From positions 1 to 40,100 of the forward strand of contig JAFYHU010000088.1 of the NCBI GenBank assembly GCA_017538965.1: 40,100 nt of DNA, in the 5' to 3' direction. A program made the position numbers and the translations under genes. Below, in pieces: positions 14,573-22,810 of this stretch (positions are counted from its first letter, which is position 1; each line of letters begins with the position of its first letter). A model generated the notes under the pieces. That model saw nothing but the letters and a program-made list of their open reading frames with translations. It made no database searches and had not been told where the DNA came from. Origin of the DNA: Oscillospiraceae bacterium (GTDB lineage Bacteria > Bacillota > Clostridia > Oscillospirales > Oscillospiraceae).

Positions 14573-15943
14573 ATGTTTATTGGACGGGAAAAAGAGCTGA
14601 AAGCCCTCTTGGCCGAACTTTCGACATGGAAGAAAAAAACCGCTGTCCTGATTTATGGAAAGCGCAGGGTTGGAAAAACAACGCTGATTCATGAGGCAGC
14701 CAAGGCGTTTGATGGAATCGTCGTCAATCACTTATGTGTGACGAGCACCTTTGAGGGAAACCTGGAGCTTATCTATAAAAGCGTGTCGGAGAGCCTGTCT
14801 CTCCCGAACATCCGGTTTGATTCCCTGTTTGCGATGATGGATTATCTTAAAACCCTGGATAAGAAGATTCTGTTGATCATTGACGAGTATCCCTATCTCA
14901 AGGAGACAAAAAAGAAGAACGAAGTAGATTCCTATATGCAGGCGGTCATCGACAGGCTTCCAGAAAATGTGAAACTGATTCTGTGCGGTTCCTACATTAC
15001 AATCATGAAGGAATTGCTTGCTGAAGACAACCCGCTGTTCGGAAGATTCTCTCTGATTCAGCACATTCACGATTTCGATTACTACGATGCATCACAGTTC
15101 TGCCCGAATCTGCCGGTGCGGGAGAAAGTCGCCTTTTACAGCGTGTTTGGAGGATGCCCTTATGTCCTTGAGAATCTTGAAACGGACAAGTCAATAAAAG
15201 ACAATATCATCCGCCTGCTTCTGCCTGAAACAGGGATTATTCGGTCGCATATCGAAAACGTAATGCTGAAAGAAATCCGGAAATCCTATGATGCAAGGAT
15301 ACTGGAGACTCTCGGAAACGGAAAGAAAAAATACACCGAGATCAGGGATCAATTAGGGGGAAGTGAGACAGGCCTGCTGGATAAACAACTGAAAATCCTT
15401 CTGGATATGGAGACGATACAGAAGACCGAGCCGATCAATCGGCGGAATGACAAGAAGAAGCAGTTTTATGAAATCATGGATAATTTGATGCGCTTCTACT
15501 TTTCGTTTATCTTCGGAACCGCCGGCACCATTGTCAGAATCGGGGAAGAGCAGTATTATGCCAGGAACATTGAGGAGACTCTTGAGCAGTTTATCAGCAG
15601 AAGATTTGAAGGAATCACGCTTCAATACTTCCACAGGATGTCCATCCGGGGAAATTATCCGGACATTGAAGACTTCGGCTCCTATTGGTATGATGATCCG
15701 GTAAAAAAAATAAACGGAGAATTCGATTGTGTTATCAAACGCACCGGAGATTTGTATGATTTTTATGAATGCAAATACTTTGACAGGCCTATGACGCTGA
15801 AAGAGTGCGAACAGGAAAAGAATCAGTTGCGGAAGGTGCAAGGAATAGAAGTGTCTGATATCGGGTTTGTCTGTACGGGAGGCTTTGATTTTGAAAACAA
15901 AACAGAATTTATTCTGATCGACGGGAAAGCCCTTTATCAGTGA
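14573..15943 (+). CDS. ATPase_2/DUF234 family ATPase
   Basis: 456 residues with AAGGAG seven bases before ATG. Begins MFIGREKELKAL, the usual opening of this family. Walker A YGKRRVGKTT at 28-37, Walker B LLIIDEYPYL near 100-109, sensor LCGSYITIM near 156. A winged-helix region (KKKYTEIRDQLGGSETGLLDKQLKIL) is followed by a DUF234 nuclease fold with GEFDCVI and FYECKYF, an intact D...ExK motif. These NTPases are widespread in archaea and anaerobic bacteria with unproven roles. It belongs to a different family from the two DUF4143 ATPases but shares general plan and operator layout. A terminator follows the stop codon. Confidence 0.9.
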   Translation: MFIGREKELKALLAELSTWKKKTAVLIYGKRRVGKTTLIHEAAKAFDGIVVNHLCVTSTFEGNLELIYKSVSESLSLPNIRFDSLFAMMDYLKTLDKKILLIIDEYPYLKETKKKNEVDSYMQAVIDRLPENVKLILCGSYITIMKELLAEDNPLFGRFSLIQHIHDFDYYDASQFCPNLPVREKVAFYSVFGGCPYVLENLETDKSIKDNIIRLLLPETGIIRSHIENVMLKEIRKSYDARILETLGNGKKKYTEIRDQLGGSETGLLDKQLKILLDMETIQKTEPINRRNDKKKQFYEIMDNLMRFYFSFIFGTAGTIVRIGEEQYYARNIEETLEQFISRRFEGITLQYFHRMSIRGNYPDIEDFGSYWYDDPVKKINGEFDCVIKRTGDLYDFYECKYFDRPMTLKECEQEKNQLRKVQGIEVSDIGFVCTGGFDFENKTEFILIDGKALYQ

Positions 15944-15946
15944 CCG

Positions 15947-15984
15947 GAAATCCGAGATTCCGCTAATTTGGAATCTTGGATTTC
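15947..15984 (+). terminator. Intrinsic terminator after the DUF234 ATPase
   Basis: Fifteen-base arms (15947-15961 and 15970-15984) pair with a single G-T wobble, loop of eight bases, followed by TCTTATTT. Located four bases after the stop codon. Confidence 0.85.
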
Positions 15985-16027
15985 TCTTATTTGGCTGTTG
16001 TTCTGCAGAAAAACATGGAAAAAACGG

Positions 16028-16086
16028 TTGACATCAGAATGAGAATTTACTATAATACATCTAAATGAAAGAAATCTTTCATTTAG
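16028..16086 (+). promoter_or_regulatory. lexA promoter and 26-bp perfect palindromic operator
   Basis: TTGACA (16028-16033) and TATAAT (16051-16056) are exactly 17 bases apart. From 16061 to 16086 lies a perfect inverted repeat with 11-bp arms CTAAATGAAAG and CTTTCATTTAG and a four-base centre AAAT, covering the predicted start and reaching the ribosome site. It is unlike the Bacillus SOS box (GAAC-N4-GTTC) and is probably the self-operator of the following LexA-like repressor. Confidence 0.85.
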
Positions 16087-16097
16087 GAGGCGGCCTT

Positions 16098-16700
16098 ATG
16101 AGAAGCAAAAGCAAAGAAACAATCGCGGAGATTGAGCAGTTTGTCCGCGATCAGAATGACCGGTACGGCCGTTCGCCCACGATGCAGGAGATCGGCGATG
16201 CGGTCGGCATTTCTCTTGCGACCGCTTACAGGTATATCAAGGCAATGGAGAAGGACGGCCTGATCGATTACTGCGGCGTCAGGGGCATCACTGCCGCAAA
16301 AAGCAGGCCGGAACAGACAGGGCTTCCCGTGATCGGGCAGGTGGCCTGCGGCACGCCGATTCTGGCGGAGGAGAACGTTGAAGAGTATGTCAGGCTCCCC
16401 GTATCGCTGATCGGCCGGGGGAAGTTCTTCATCCTCCGTGCGAAAGGCAATTCCATGATCAATGTCGGGATTGAAGAGAATGACCTTGTGATCGTCCGAC
16501 AGCAGGATACCGCAGATCCCGGCCAGATCGTGGTTGCGCTGATCGATGACGAGGCAACGCTGAAGAGATACTGGCCGGAACCGGAGAACAGGCGTATACG
16601 GCTGCAGCCGGAGAATTCCGAGATGGATGATATTTATGTTGACTGCTGCCAAATTCAGGGCGTAGCGGTAAGAGTGCTGAAGAATCTGGAAGGAAAGTAG
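16098..16700 (+). CDS. LexA-like autocleaving repressor
   Basis: 200 residues from ATG 16098 (AGGAGG seven bases upstream; an upstream ATG at 16065 would lie in the operator). Residues 1-65 form a LexA-type winged helix (YGRSPTMQEIGDAVGISLATAYRYIKAMEKDGLI). Residues 78-200 form an S24 peptidase domain with cleavage site VACG (Cys84-Gly85), catalytic Ser119 in GNSM and Lys156 in ATLKRYW. LexA is cleaved on RecA filaments to induce SOS genes. The operon continues with two paralogous genes not usually linked to LexA, so this may be a dedicated local repressor rather than the global one. The palindrome in front supports autoregulation. Confidence 0.85.
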   Translation: MRSKSKETIAEIEQFVRDQNDRYGRSPTMQEIGDAVGISLATAYRYIKAMEKDGLIDYCGVRGITAAKSRPEQTGLPVIGQVACGTPILAEENVEEYVRLPVSLIGRGKFFILRAKGNSMINVGIEENDLVIVRQQDTADPGQIVVALIDDEATLKRYWPEPENRRIRLQPENSEMDDIYVDCCQIQGVAVRVLKNLEGK

Positions 16701-17288
16701 ATGGAAGAGACAAAGTTTGAACTGGAAATACAGGGAATCGAGGATGTGCTGAGGGAAATGTGGAACCATACGGATGATGAGTGGTTCCTTTCCCGCCTGG
16801 GGGATGTGGCCAACGCTCTGGATCATCTGCGGGGCCTTTATGATGAGGCGGTCGGAGATGAAGGCGAAGAGGAAGACAAGGGAGCAGACGAGGACGCAGA
16901 TGAAGTCGGGAACGAGGAGAAAGACGAATACGAAAGGAAAGATGCCGGGGCGGCGCTGATCGGGAAGGAAGAGTTTATGCTTCGTTATGCGCAATTGGCA
17001 GGTCTTTCCGAACAGTTTACCGCGCTGGGGCGGAAGCGGCCGGAGAGCGCCTGCGGGACCTTTAAGGCGCAGCAGGTGAACCGGGTTCTTCTTCCGCTGA
17101 AGGAACAGATCAAAGAAAACCTGGATCTGGTTTCCGAGGAGGGGGAGCAGAGCTACAGTGACGTTTCTCTGCTGATTCGGGGCTATATGGATCTGTGTTC
17201 CGGTTTTGCGCTTCGGCATTACAGACTGAAATACGATATCCGGGGGCGCGAGATCCCGTCGTCGGAGTATGGCTATGGACGCCGATAA
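16701..17288 (+). CDS. Acidic hypothetical protein, first of two tandem paralogues
   Basis: 195 residues, starting immediately at the base after the lexA stop. Predicted helical N-terminus (IEDVLREMWNHTDDEWFLSRLG), then a highly acidic low-complexity linker (about residues 51-82, rich in Glu, Asp and Lys), then a conserved block FKAQQVNRVLLPLKEQIKENLD...SEEGEQSYSDVSLLIRGYMDL that recurs in the next gene. It lacks the C-terminal winged helix of its paralogue. No family recognised. Cotranscribed with lexA, and its end overlaps the next start by 14 bases, so an SOS-linked role is plausible but unproven. Confidence 0.75.
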   Translation: MEETKFELEIQGIEDVLREMWNHTDDEWFLSRLGDVANALDHLRGLYDEAVGDEGEEEDKGADEDADEVGNEEKDEYERKDAGAALIGKEEFMLRYAQLAGLSEQFTALGRKRPESACGTFKAQQVNRVLLPLKEQIKENLDLVSEEGEQSYSDVSLLIRGYMDLCSGFALRHYRLKYDIRGREIPSSEYGYGRR

Positions 17289-18027
17289 GGGCTGGCTTCT
17301 CCCGCCGGAGCGCTTTTCGGACGGCACGCCGAAAGACCGGATGGATTCGATCGGCAGGCTGGGCCTGAAGGCGGCTGTGCAGATTCATCTGAAGGATCTC
17401 CTCGATATGACGGATGATGAAGAGATGCTCAAGCTTATAGTGCTTGCCATGCTCTCGCTGAATACCTATTATGAAGTGAACGAGCGGGTGATTGCGCGGC
17501 ATGAGGCAAAGGGAACCTGGGATCGTTTCCGCCTGCTGCATCGGCAGCTGTCCGGGGCGGCCTCCGAGTTTTCTGCTCTGGCTGCCGGGAGGCCTGAGTA
17601 GAGCTGCAACGCCTTCAAGGCGAGGCAGGTGAACCGGATTCTCGTTCCGCTGAAGGAGCTGATCGGGGAAGAACTGGAGACGGTTTCCGAGGAAGGGGAG
17701 CAGAGCTACGGCGATGTATCCCTGCTTCTCCGCGGCTGGCTGGACCTGAGCGCGGACTATGCCTGGCGTCATTATGACGGAAATCCACCAGTTATTCCAC
17801 CAGATAACGCCGATTACAGGGAGCGGCTTGTGCAGGAGAGGATTCTGGCCTTCTGCCAGAATGAGCCGAAAGGCATTCTGGAAATCGGGGAGATGCTCTG
17901 CTACCGGGACAAGAAGACCATCCGGAAGTATCTTGACCCGCTGCTTGCCGACGGATGGCTTGCGCGAACGGTTCCGGATAAGCCGAACAGCCGGAACCAG
18001 AAATACATCACCGCCCGGATGATCTGA
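17275..18027 (+). pseudogene. Second tandem paralogue, wHTH at C-terminus, interrupted by in-frame TAG
   Basis: Read from ATG 17275 (GGAG upstream) the frame is open to 18027 except for TAG at 17599-17601. Aligning to the first paralogue, PE-Ser-Ala-Cys becomes PE-stop-Ser-Cys at the same position, so the amber replaces a Ser codon (for example TCG to TAG) without any frameshift. After it the shared block resumes (FKARQVNRILVPLKELIGEE, then SYGDVSLLLRGWLDLSADYA). Residues beyond 185 form a winged helix (ERILAFCQNEPKGILEIGEM, then DKKTIRKYLDPLLADGWL, PDKPNSRNQKYI). Either a recent null allele or two separate products (17275-17601; 17629-18027 from an internal ATG with weak ribosome site). No sign of stop-codon reassignment. 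Confidence 0.75.
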
Positions 18028-18038
18028 TATGTGGGAAT

Positions 18039-18067
18039 AAAAAGCGGAGGCATCTGGGGATGCCTCC
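18039..18067 (-). terminator. Intrinsic terminator of the zinc-ribbon/TPM/radical SAM operon
   Basis: GGAGGCATC (18046-18054) pairs with GATGCCTCC (18059-18067); on the minus strand it is followed by GCTTTTTATT. It lies about 30 bases after the stop of the radical SAM gene and also after the end of the convergent plus-strand operon. Confidence 0.85.
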
Positions 18068-18098
18068 CTGCGAAGAAGTAATGGATGAGAAGTCGGGG

Positions 18099-19076
18099 TT
18101 ATTGCCAACAGTCGGGATCTCTGCCTTGCCATGTTCCTGTTTTCGCACAGGCGATGCACTTTGCGCCGCCGCGGCAGCGGGCGGCGGCGGGACAGGCGGA
18201 ACACGCCTCGGGGACGGGAGCATCGTGCAGAGCGCGCATGATTTCGCTTGCTGCCAGCGTTTCCTCCAATTCTCCGTCGAAGATGTTTCCGATCGTATAG
18301 GGCAGGCGACGGCAGGGCATGAGCGTGCCGTCGGCCAGCAGGATCAGCAGATTCCCCCCGGCATCGCAGTGATAACAGCCGGAATAAGACACGTCCCGGA
18401 ACTGCAGAGCACGGACACATTTTACGGGCGTGAAGCGCTCGAGCAGATGCGCCGTGCGCACCAGACGCCGGAAGTCCTCTCCCGTCAGACTCCGTTCGTC
18501 GCGATCTTCTTCCGCCGGAATTACGACCCGATCAAACCAGAGCTTGTCCACGCCGTGAGCCCGGCAAACGAGCGCCAGCGCCGGAAGGGAACGGCGGTTG
18601 AGCCGCTGGGCGGTAAAGGAAACCTGGACAGGCACTCTGCAGCGCTTCAGCCGGTCGATTCCTTCCAGAGCGCGCCGGAAACTGCCTTCGCCGCGGATCC
18701 GGTCGTGGACGGGCTCTGTCCCGTCCAGACTGATCTGCACGAATTCCGGCTTCAGAAGGGCGAGATGCCAGGCCGTTTCCGCATCGACCATGGTGCCGTT
18801 GGTCAAAACCGCGAGACGGTGGCCGTGCCGCCGAATTTCCTCCGCCAGCAGGAAAAAGTCCGGATGCAGCAGTGGTTCGCCGCCGGTCAGGTTGATCTGC
18901 GCGGACAGGCTTTCTGCCTGCAGGAAGCGTTCATAGCGCTCAAGCGAAGAGAAAAGTTTCTCCCGGCTCATTTCACAGCTGTAATTATCCTGGTAGCAGT
19001 GCCGGCAGCGCAGATTGCAGCGATGGGTGATATGCCACTGCAGGATGTGCCGCCCGGTAAAAACGGTGTCGGGCAT
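18099..19076 (-). CDS. Radical SAM/SPASM-domain maturase-like protein
   Basis: 325 residues. Cys20, Cys24 and Cys27 (CNLRCRHC) form the CX3CX2C site for the SAM-binding 4Fe-4S cluster; LTGGEPLLHP is the usual GGE motif. The C-terminal third carries a SPASM-type set: a Cys pair in CYHC, MPC about 20 residues on, then CSACPAAARCRGGAKC and a final DPDC, binding auxiliary clusters. SPASM enzymes modify peptides or proteins (thioether bonds, Cys-Tyr-derived cofactors, formylglycine). Its ATG lies three bases after the stop of the TPM gene with no good ribosome site, so translation is probably coupled. The Cys/Ser-rich tail of that TPM protein is the obvious candidate substrate; this is inference. 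Confidence 0.85.
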   Translation of the reverse strand: MPDTVFTGRHILQWHITHRCNLRCRHCYQDNYSCEMSREKLFSSLERYERFLQAESLSAQINLTGGEPLLHPDFFLLAEEIRRHGHRLAVLTNGTMVDAETAWHLALLKPEFVQISLDGTEPVHDRIRGEGSFRRALEGIDRLKRCRVPVQVSFTAQRLNRRSLPALALVCRAHGVDKLWFDRVVIPAEEDRDERSLTGEDFRRLVRTAHLLERFTPVKCVRALQFRDVSYSGCYHCDAGGNLLILLADGTLMPCRRLPYTIGNIFDGELEETLAASEIMRALHDAPVPEACSACPAAARCRGGAKCIACAKTGTWQGRDPDCWQ

Positions 19077-19079
19077 GGA

Positions 19080-19919
19080 TCAGAAGCTGCTGGAACCGCC
19101 GCCGCCGCAGCTGGAACAGCTGCTGCCGCTCGAACAGCTGGAGCAGCTGCTTCCCGAGCTGCTCGACGGAGGATCGTACTCGCGCTTTGTTCCCCGGCTG
19201 ACGACGGCAGCGGTCGTAAAGGCGAACGCCGTCGCCCCGATCACCTGCGCCATGTCAGACTTTCGAAAGGTGGTCGAACTGCGGAACACCCGGCCGAGCA
19301 TCAGCATCAGCCCGACCATCAGGGCAATGCAGGCATTGGAAAAGTGCTTCATCGGCTGGGCGATGCGGTTGCCGCGCATGAGGCTGTTCATTTGGGAATA
19401 GGCTTTCTGAGAAGCTTTATAATACTCGCCGCGGGTCAGATCATTGCGGACGTTGTTGGTAATGCTGTTTGCGCGCGAAGAAGTCAGCACGTCGTACATG
19501 GCGCCATAGCTCTGGATGCTGACCTTGCGGATCTCCATGTTGATGACAAGAATGCCCGCACTTTCCAGTTCGAAAAGCGAGCGCCGCTTGAGACGGGCCT
19601 GCTCGATTTCGTCCGAAGCATACTCCCGGGTGGACCAGAAAGCCACGCTGCCGTACTCCGTCAGCGGCTGCATGTCCTCGAGCAGCTGCCGCTCCTCCGT
19701 CGGCGTCAGCAGGTCAATATCGTCCTCGATGACGACACGGTAACCGGTATCGGCATTGCGCCATTCGAGGCCGGTATCGGTCAGAATACCAAGGCTGGGC
19801 ATGGCGGAGTAGGGGTTTACGTTCGGCGCGGCGAAGGCCGCCGCCGGCAGGAGAGAAAACAGGAGCAGGAGCAGCAGGACAGACGCTCCGAGCTTTCGGG
19901 AAAACACAGGCTTACGCAT
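19080..19919 (-). CDS. Secreted TPM-domain protein with Ser/Gly/Cys C-terminal tail
   Basis: 279 residues. Signal peptide at 1-31 (basic MRKPVFSRK, Leu-rich core, AAAFAA cleavage site). Residues about 55-185 match a TPM domain (TPTEERQLLEDMQPL, YGSVAFWSTREY, AGILVINMEIRKVSIQSYG). Hydrophobic helices follow near 196-212 and 226-242. The last 28 residues consist of Ser, Gly and Cys plus a final Phe, with two CSSC units (SGSSCSSCSSGSSCSSCG) and a GGGG run. Related TPM proteins often end in Ser/Gly-only tails; the four regularly spaced Cys next to a radical SAM gene are what is unusual. Its start overlaps the zinc-ribbon gene by eight bases. Confidence 0.85.
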   Translation of the reverse strand: MRKPVFSRKLGASVLLLLLLFSLLPAAAFAAPNVNPYSAMPSLGILTDTGLEWRNADTGYRVVIEDDIDLLTPTEERQLLEDMQPLTEYGSVAFWSTREYASDEIEQARLKRRSLFELESAGILVINMEIRKVSIQSYGAMYDVLTSSRANSITNNVRNDLTRGEYYKASQKAYSQMNSLMRGNRIAQPMKHFSNACIALMVGLMLMLGRVFRSSTTFRKSDMAQVIGATAFAFTTAAVVSRGTKREYDPPSSSSGSSCSSCSSGSSCSSCGGGGSSSF

Positions 19920-21285
19920 GATCCTGCCCTCCTTTCTTGTTGAACTGGGGCGGCTTGCGGGTTGCCAGCTGCATCTGAAGACGGAAAGCCTTGTCGATCA
20001 GCGCAAACAGGATGACGGCCTCGGCAATGCAGACCCCGTAGAAGACGGCATTGTAGACCGGATCGGTCAGAAGAACAAGTCCGCTCACAATCAGGGCGAG
20101 CACGGTCAGAACCGTCGCCGTCTTCTGCGAGCGTATAAAAGCCGCCCGCCTTGCGGCGGCTTCCTCGTCGTTATAGCGCTCGCTGAGCCGTTTGGACTGT
20201 CTCCGGCACATGAGAACGCCGATGATCAGCAGCAGGCTCGTCAGCAGCAGCGCCGCTTCGGGCTTGAGGGTAAAGAAGAGGCTGAGCGCCGCAAACACCA
20301 GAAGCGCCGTACCTAAGGAGGCAAGCAGAAAGCGGAGCGGACTGATCGGAAAGTCGGCGACGACCTTCCCGGTCTGACCGTTGACCGAGGCATAGGTAAT
20401 GCGGTCTCCTTCCCGGTAGCTCATGAACCAGACGGGATAGAGCACCTGGTCGATCCGGGTGACTTTGGTCGGGACGGAGACGCCGGTAATGCCGACGGTA
20501 TGGGCGTGAGTCTCTTTTGCCGCGCGGTTGACCTCATCGTCTTCCAGCAGCTTTTCGGCCGTCAGGTTCTCAAAATATCTCTTTGCGTCGTCCGCGTACT
20601 TGCTCGAACGTTCGTCCGCCACATCGACATAGAAGCCGCTCAGGAAGCCCGGCGTGAAGGGCTTTCGGTCTTTCGTGTCAAAGGGAGCCAGACATTCGCT
20701 GATTTCATCATCAAAGGCCTTTGAGGCATCATGGGTAAAACCGTCATACGCGATGTCGACATCTCCTTTGATGGTGTACTGCTCGGTAACGAGATAATCC
20801 CCGTCACGGCTGGTACTGCTTTCCACATCCACCCTGGCTTCGCCTTTCTGTTCGACCGCATAGCTCCAGAAGGGCATATAGATCGCACGGAAGCCGTCGA
20901 CCATCTCGGCTTTTTTATACCGTGAGGGAGTAAAGATCGCCCGGCGCGCCGCTTTTCGATATTCACGCCGGCAGCGATTCCGGTCCACCTGAAAGGGAAT
21001 GATCCAACTGGGGTACTTCACCTTGCGCAGGCGATCGAAGAGGATCGAAGTACCTCCGCAGTAGGGACAGAAGGCAGCGGCATCGGTTTCATCGGTGGTC
21101 ATCAGGCGGGCTCCGCAGCTCGGGCAGGAATACACCCAGGCGTTATACTTTTTTTCGCGGGTCGCGTCCTTCTGCATGCTGTCAAACTGATAGGGATCAT
21201 AGCTGGTTTCACAGTAACTGCACTTCATCTGCTGGGATGCGATATCAAAGAGCAGATTCGCACCGCAGCCGGGACAGGCAATCAT
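19912..21285 (-). CDS. Zinc-ribbon membrane protein
   Basis: 457 residues from ATG 21285, eight bases after GGAGG (a GTG at 21291 is too close to the ribosome site). N-terminus has two zinc ribbons: CPGCG with CSYC, and CPSCG with CPYCGG at about residues 4-80. A soluble mid-region follows (KYPSWIIPFQVDRNRC, then GFRAIYMPFWSYAV). The last third has about four membrane helices (LRFLLASLGTALLVFAALSLF, LLLTSLLLIIGVLM and two more). TFIIB-type zinc-ribbon proteins of this kind are often encoded beside TPM-domain proteins in Bacillota; the joint function is unknown. First gene of a three-gene operon with overlapping or touching ends. Confidence 0.85.
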   Translation of the reverse strand: MIACPGCGANLLFDIASQQMKCSYCETSYDPYQFDSMQKDATREKKYNAWVYSCPSCGARLMTTDETDAAAFCPYCGGTSILFDRLRKVKYPSWIIPFQVDRNRCRREYRKAARRAIFTPSRYKKAEMVDGFRAIYMPFWSYAVEQKGEARVDVESSTSRDGDYLVTEQYTIKGDVDIAYDGFTHDASKAFDDEISECLAPFDTKDRKPFTPGFLSGFYVDVADERSSKYADDAKRYFENLTAEKLLEDDEVNRAAKETHAHTVGITGVSVPTKVTRIDQVLYPVWFMSYREGDRITYASVNGQTGKVVADFPISPLRFLLASLGTALLVFAALSLFFTLKPEAALLLTSLLLIIGVLMCRRQSKRLSERYNDEEAAARRAAFIRSQKTATVLTVLALIVSGLVLLTDPVYNAVFYGVCIAEAVILFALIDKAFRLQMQLATRKPPQFNKKGGQDHA

Positions 21286-21317
21286 GGGCACAGCCTCCTT
21301 TCGCTTCGCTTTTCGTT

Positions 21318-21346
21318 ATTTTACAGGGCCGGAAAGAAAAAATCAA
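21318..21346 (-). promoter_or_regulatory. Promoter of the zinc-ribbon/TPM/radical SAM operon
   Basis: Minus-strand TTGATT (21341-21346) and TAAAAT (21318-21323) are 17 bases apart, about 33 bases before the ATG at 21285. Confidence 0.65.
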
Positions 21347-21353
21347 CTTTTCC

Positions 21354-21382
21354 TTTACAAATCCATTGAATAAGAGTATAGT
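21354..21382 (+). promoter_or_regulatory. Promoter of the Re-citrate synthase operon
   Basis: TTTACA (21354-21359) and TATAGT (21377-21382) are 17 bases apart. Overlapping and downstream, GTATA (21376-21380) and TATAC (21393-21397) form a short dyad that could bind the operon's own GntR regulator; this second part is weak. Confidence 0.55.
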
Positions 21383-21421
21383 TGCATACAGTTATACGAG
21401 AGCACAAGGAGGACGCTGCGC

Positions 21422-22807
21422 ATGCTGGAGCTATCCCAAAAAACCAATCTCCTGGAAGAGAACGACTATCGCTATTCTCTGCAGGATGTAAAGGAGCCGG
21501 TTCTGTACCGCGACGTGTATGATTATGACGAGGTGCCGAAGGTGGCTTTCAACCATCGCCGTGTGCCGATGTCTATGCCGGAAGACATCTGGATTACGGA
21601 CACCTCGTTCCGCGACGGACAGCAGTCCATCAATCCCTATACGCCGGATCAGATCGTGACGCTGTTCAAGCTGCTGTCGAAGCTGGGCGGACCTTACGGG
21701 ATTATCCGTCAGACCGAGTTCTTCATCTACAGTCAGCGTGACCGCGAGGCGATCGCACGCTGCATGGATCTGGGGCTGCGGTTTCCCGAGATCACGACCT
21801 GGATCCGGGCCAGCCGGGAGGACTTCCGGGCGGTCAAGGATCTGGGCATCCGCGAGACGGGCATTCTGGTCTCCTGCAGCGATTATCATATCTTCAAAAA
21901 GCTGAAGATGACGCGCAGCCAGGCCATGGAGCATTATCTGGCGACGGTAAAGGATGCTTTTGAAGCCGGCGTTATGCCGCGCTGCCATCTGGAGGATATT
22001 ACCCGCGCCGATTTCTACGGCTTCGTGGTTCCGTTTGTCAACGAGCTGATGCGGCTGTCCGAGGATGCGGAGATTCCTGTGCGCATTCGGGCCTGCGATA
22101 CGATGGGCTACGGCGTGCCCTACACCGAAGTGGCGCTTCCGCGGAGCGTGCCCGGCATCATCTACGGCCTGCAGCATTACTCCGGAGTTGCGAGCGAAAA
22201 CCTCGAGTGGCACGGACACAATGACTTCTATAAGGCAGTGGCGAATGCGGCGACGGCATGGCTTTACGGGGCCAGCGGCGTCAACTGCACCCTGCTCGGC
22301 ATCGGGGAACGCACCGGGAACGTTCCGCTCGAAGCGATGGTCATGGAATATGCTTCGCTGCGCGGTTCGCTGGACGGGATGGATCCCACGGTGATCACCG
22401 AAATCGGGGATTATTACCGCAGCGAGATCGGTTATCCCATTCCCCCGATGACGCCTTTCGTAGGTCGCAACTTCAACGTTACACGGGCCGGCATCCACGC
22501 AGACGGTCTGCTGAAGGATGAGGAAATCTACAACATCTTCAATACCGAGAAGCTGCTGCACCGGCCGGCATCGGTGGCGATCAGCAAAAACTCGGGACTG
22601 GCGGGAATCGCCTACTGGATCAACCAGAACTACGGCCTGAAGGGCGGGGAAGAGCTGAACAAACACAGCCCTCTGGTCACGGCGCTCAAGGAATGGGTGG
22701 ATCTGCAGTACGAAGACGGCAGAACGGCGGCGCTGTCCAATGACGAGCTGGAAAAGAAGATCAGCGAACTGTCCGGCGGGAAGCTCCGGCATGCGGGAAG
22801 GAAGTAA
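21422..22807 (+). CDS. Re-type citrate synthase
   Basis: 461 residues; the HMGL/isopropylmalate-synthase fold begins with DTSFRDGQQS at 60-69 and includes HGHND near 263 (metal-binding His pair), CDTMGYGVPY and NCTLLGIGERTGN. The sequence closely follows what I recall of the Clostridium kluyveri Re-citrate synthase family (GGPYGIIRQTEFFIYS, CHLEDITRADFYGFVVPF, TPFVGRNFNVTRAGIHADGLLKDEEIYNIF) rather than LeuA or CimA; the C-terminal regulatory domain of LeuA is absent. It condenses acetyl-CoA and oxaloacetate to citrate with Re stereochemistry, replacing GltA in many anaerobes. Followed after three bases by a GntR regulator and then isocitrate dehydrogenase, indicating 2-oxoglutarate/glutamate synthesis. 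No aconitase is in the window. Confidence 0.85.
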   Translation: MLELSQKTNLLEENDYRYSLQDVKEPVLYRDVYDYDEVPKVAFNHRRVPMSMPEDIWITDTSFRDGQQSINPYTPDQIVTLFKLLSKLGGPYGIIRQTEFFIYSQRDREAIARCMDLGLRFPEITTWIRASREDFRAVKDLGIRETGILVSCSDYHIFKKLKMTRSQAMEHYLATVKDAFEAGVMPRCHLEDITRADFYGFVVPFVNELMRLSEDAEIPVRIRACDTMGYGVPYTEVALPRSVPGIIYGLQHYSGVASENLEWHGHNDFYKAVANAATAWLYGASGVNCTLLGIGERTGNVPLEAMVMEYASLRGSLDGMDPTVITEIGDYYRSEIGYPIPPMTPFVGRNFNVTRAGIHADGLLKDEEIYNIFNTEKLLHRPASVAISKNSGLAGIAYWINQNYGLKGGEELNKHSPLVTALKEWVDLQYEDGRTAALSNDELEKKISELSGGKLRHAGRK

Positions 22808-22810
22808 GAG

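Noticed and set aside
17599-17601. Amber codon as programmed pyrrolysine or recoding
   Set aside because: No pyl genes or recoding structure are seen; the codon replaces a Ser present in the paralogue, which fits simple mutation.
16083-18420. Long minus-strand open frames opposite lexA and the paralogues
   Set aside because: Opposite strand shows LexA motifs, a promoter and an operator; the minus frames have no start context or domain.
18060-19943. 627-codon plus-strand open frame
   Set aside because: Antisense to the radical SAM and TPM genes, which have clear motifs and ribosome sites; the plus frame has none.
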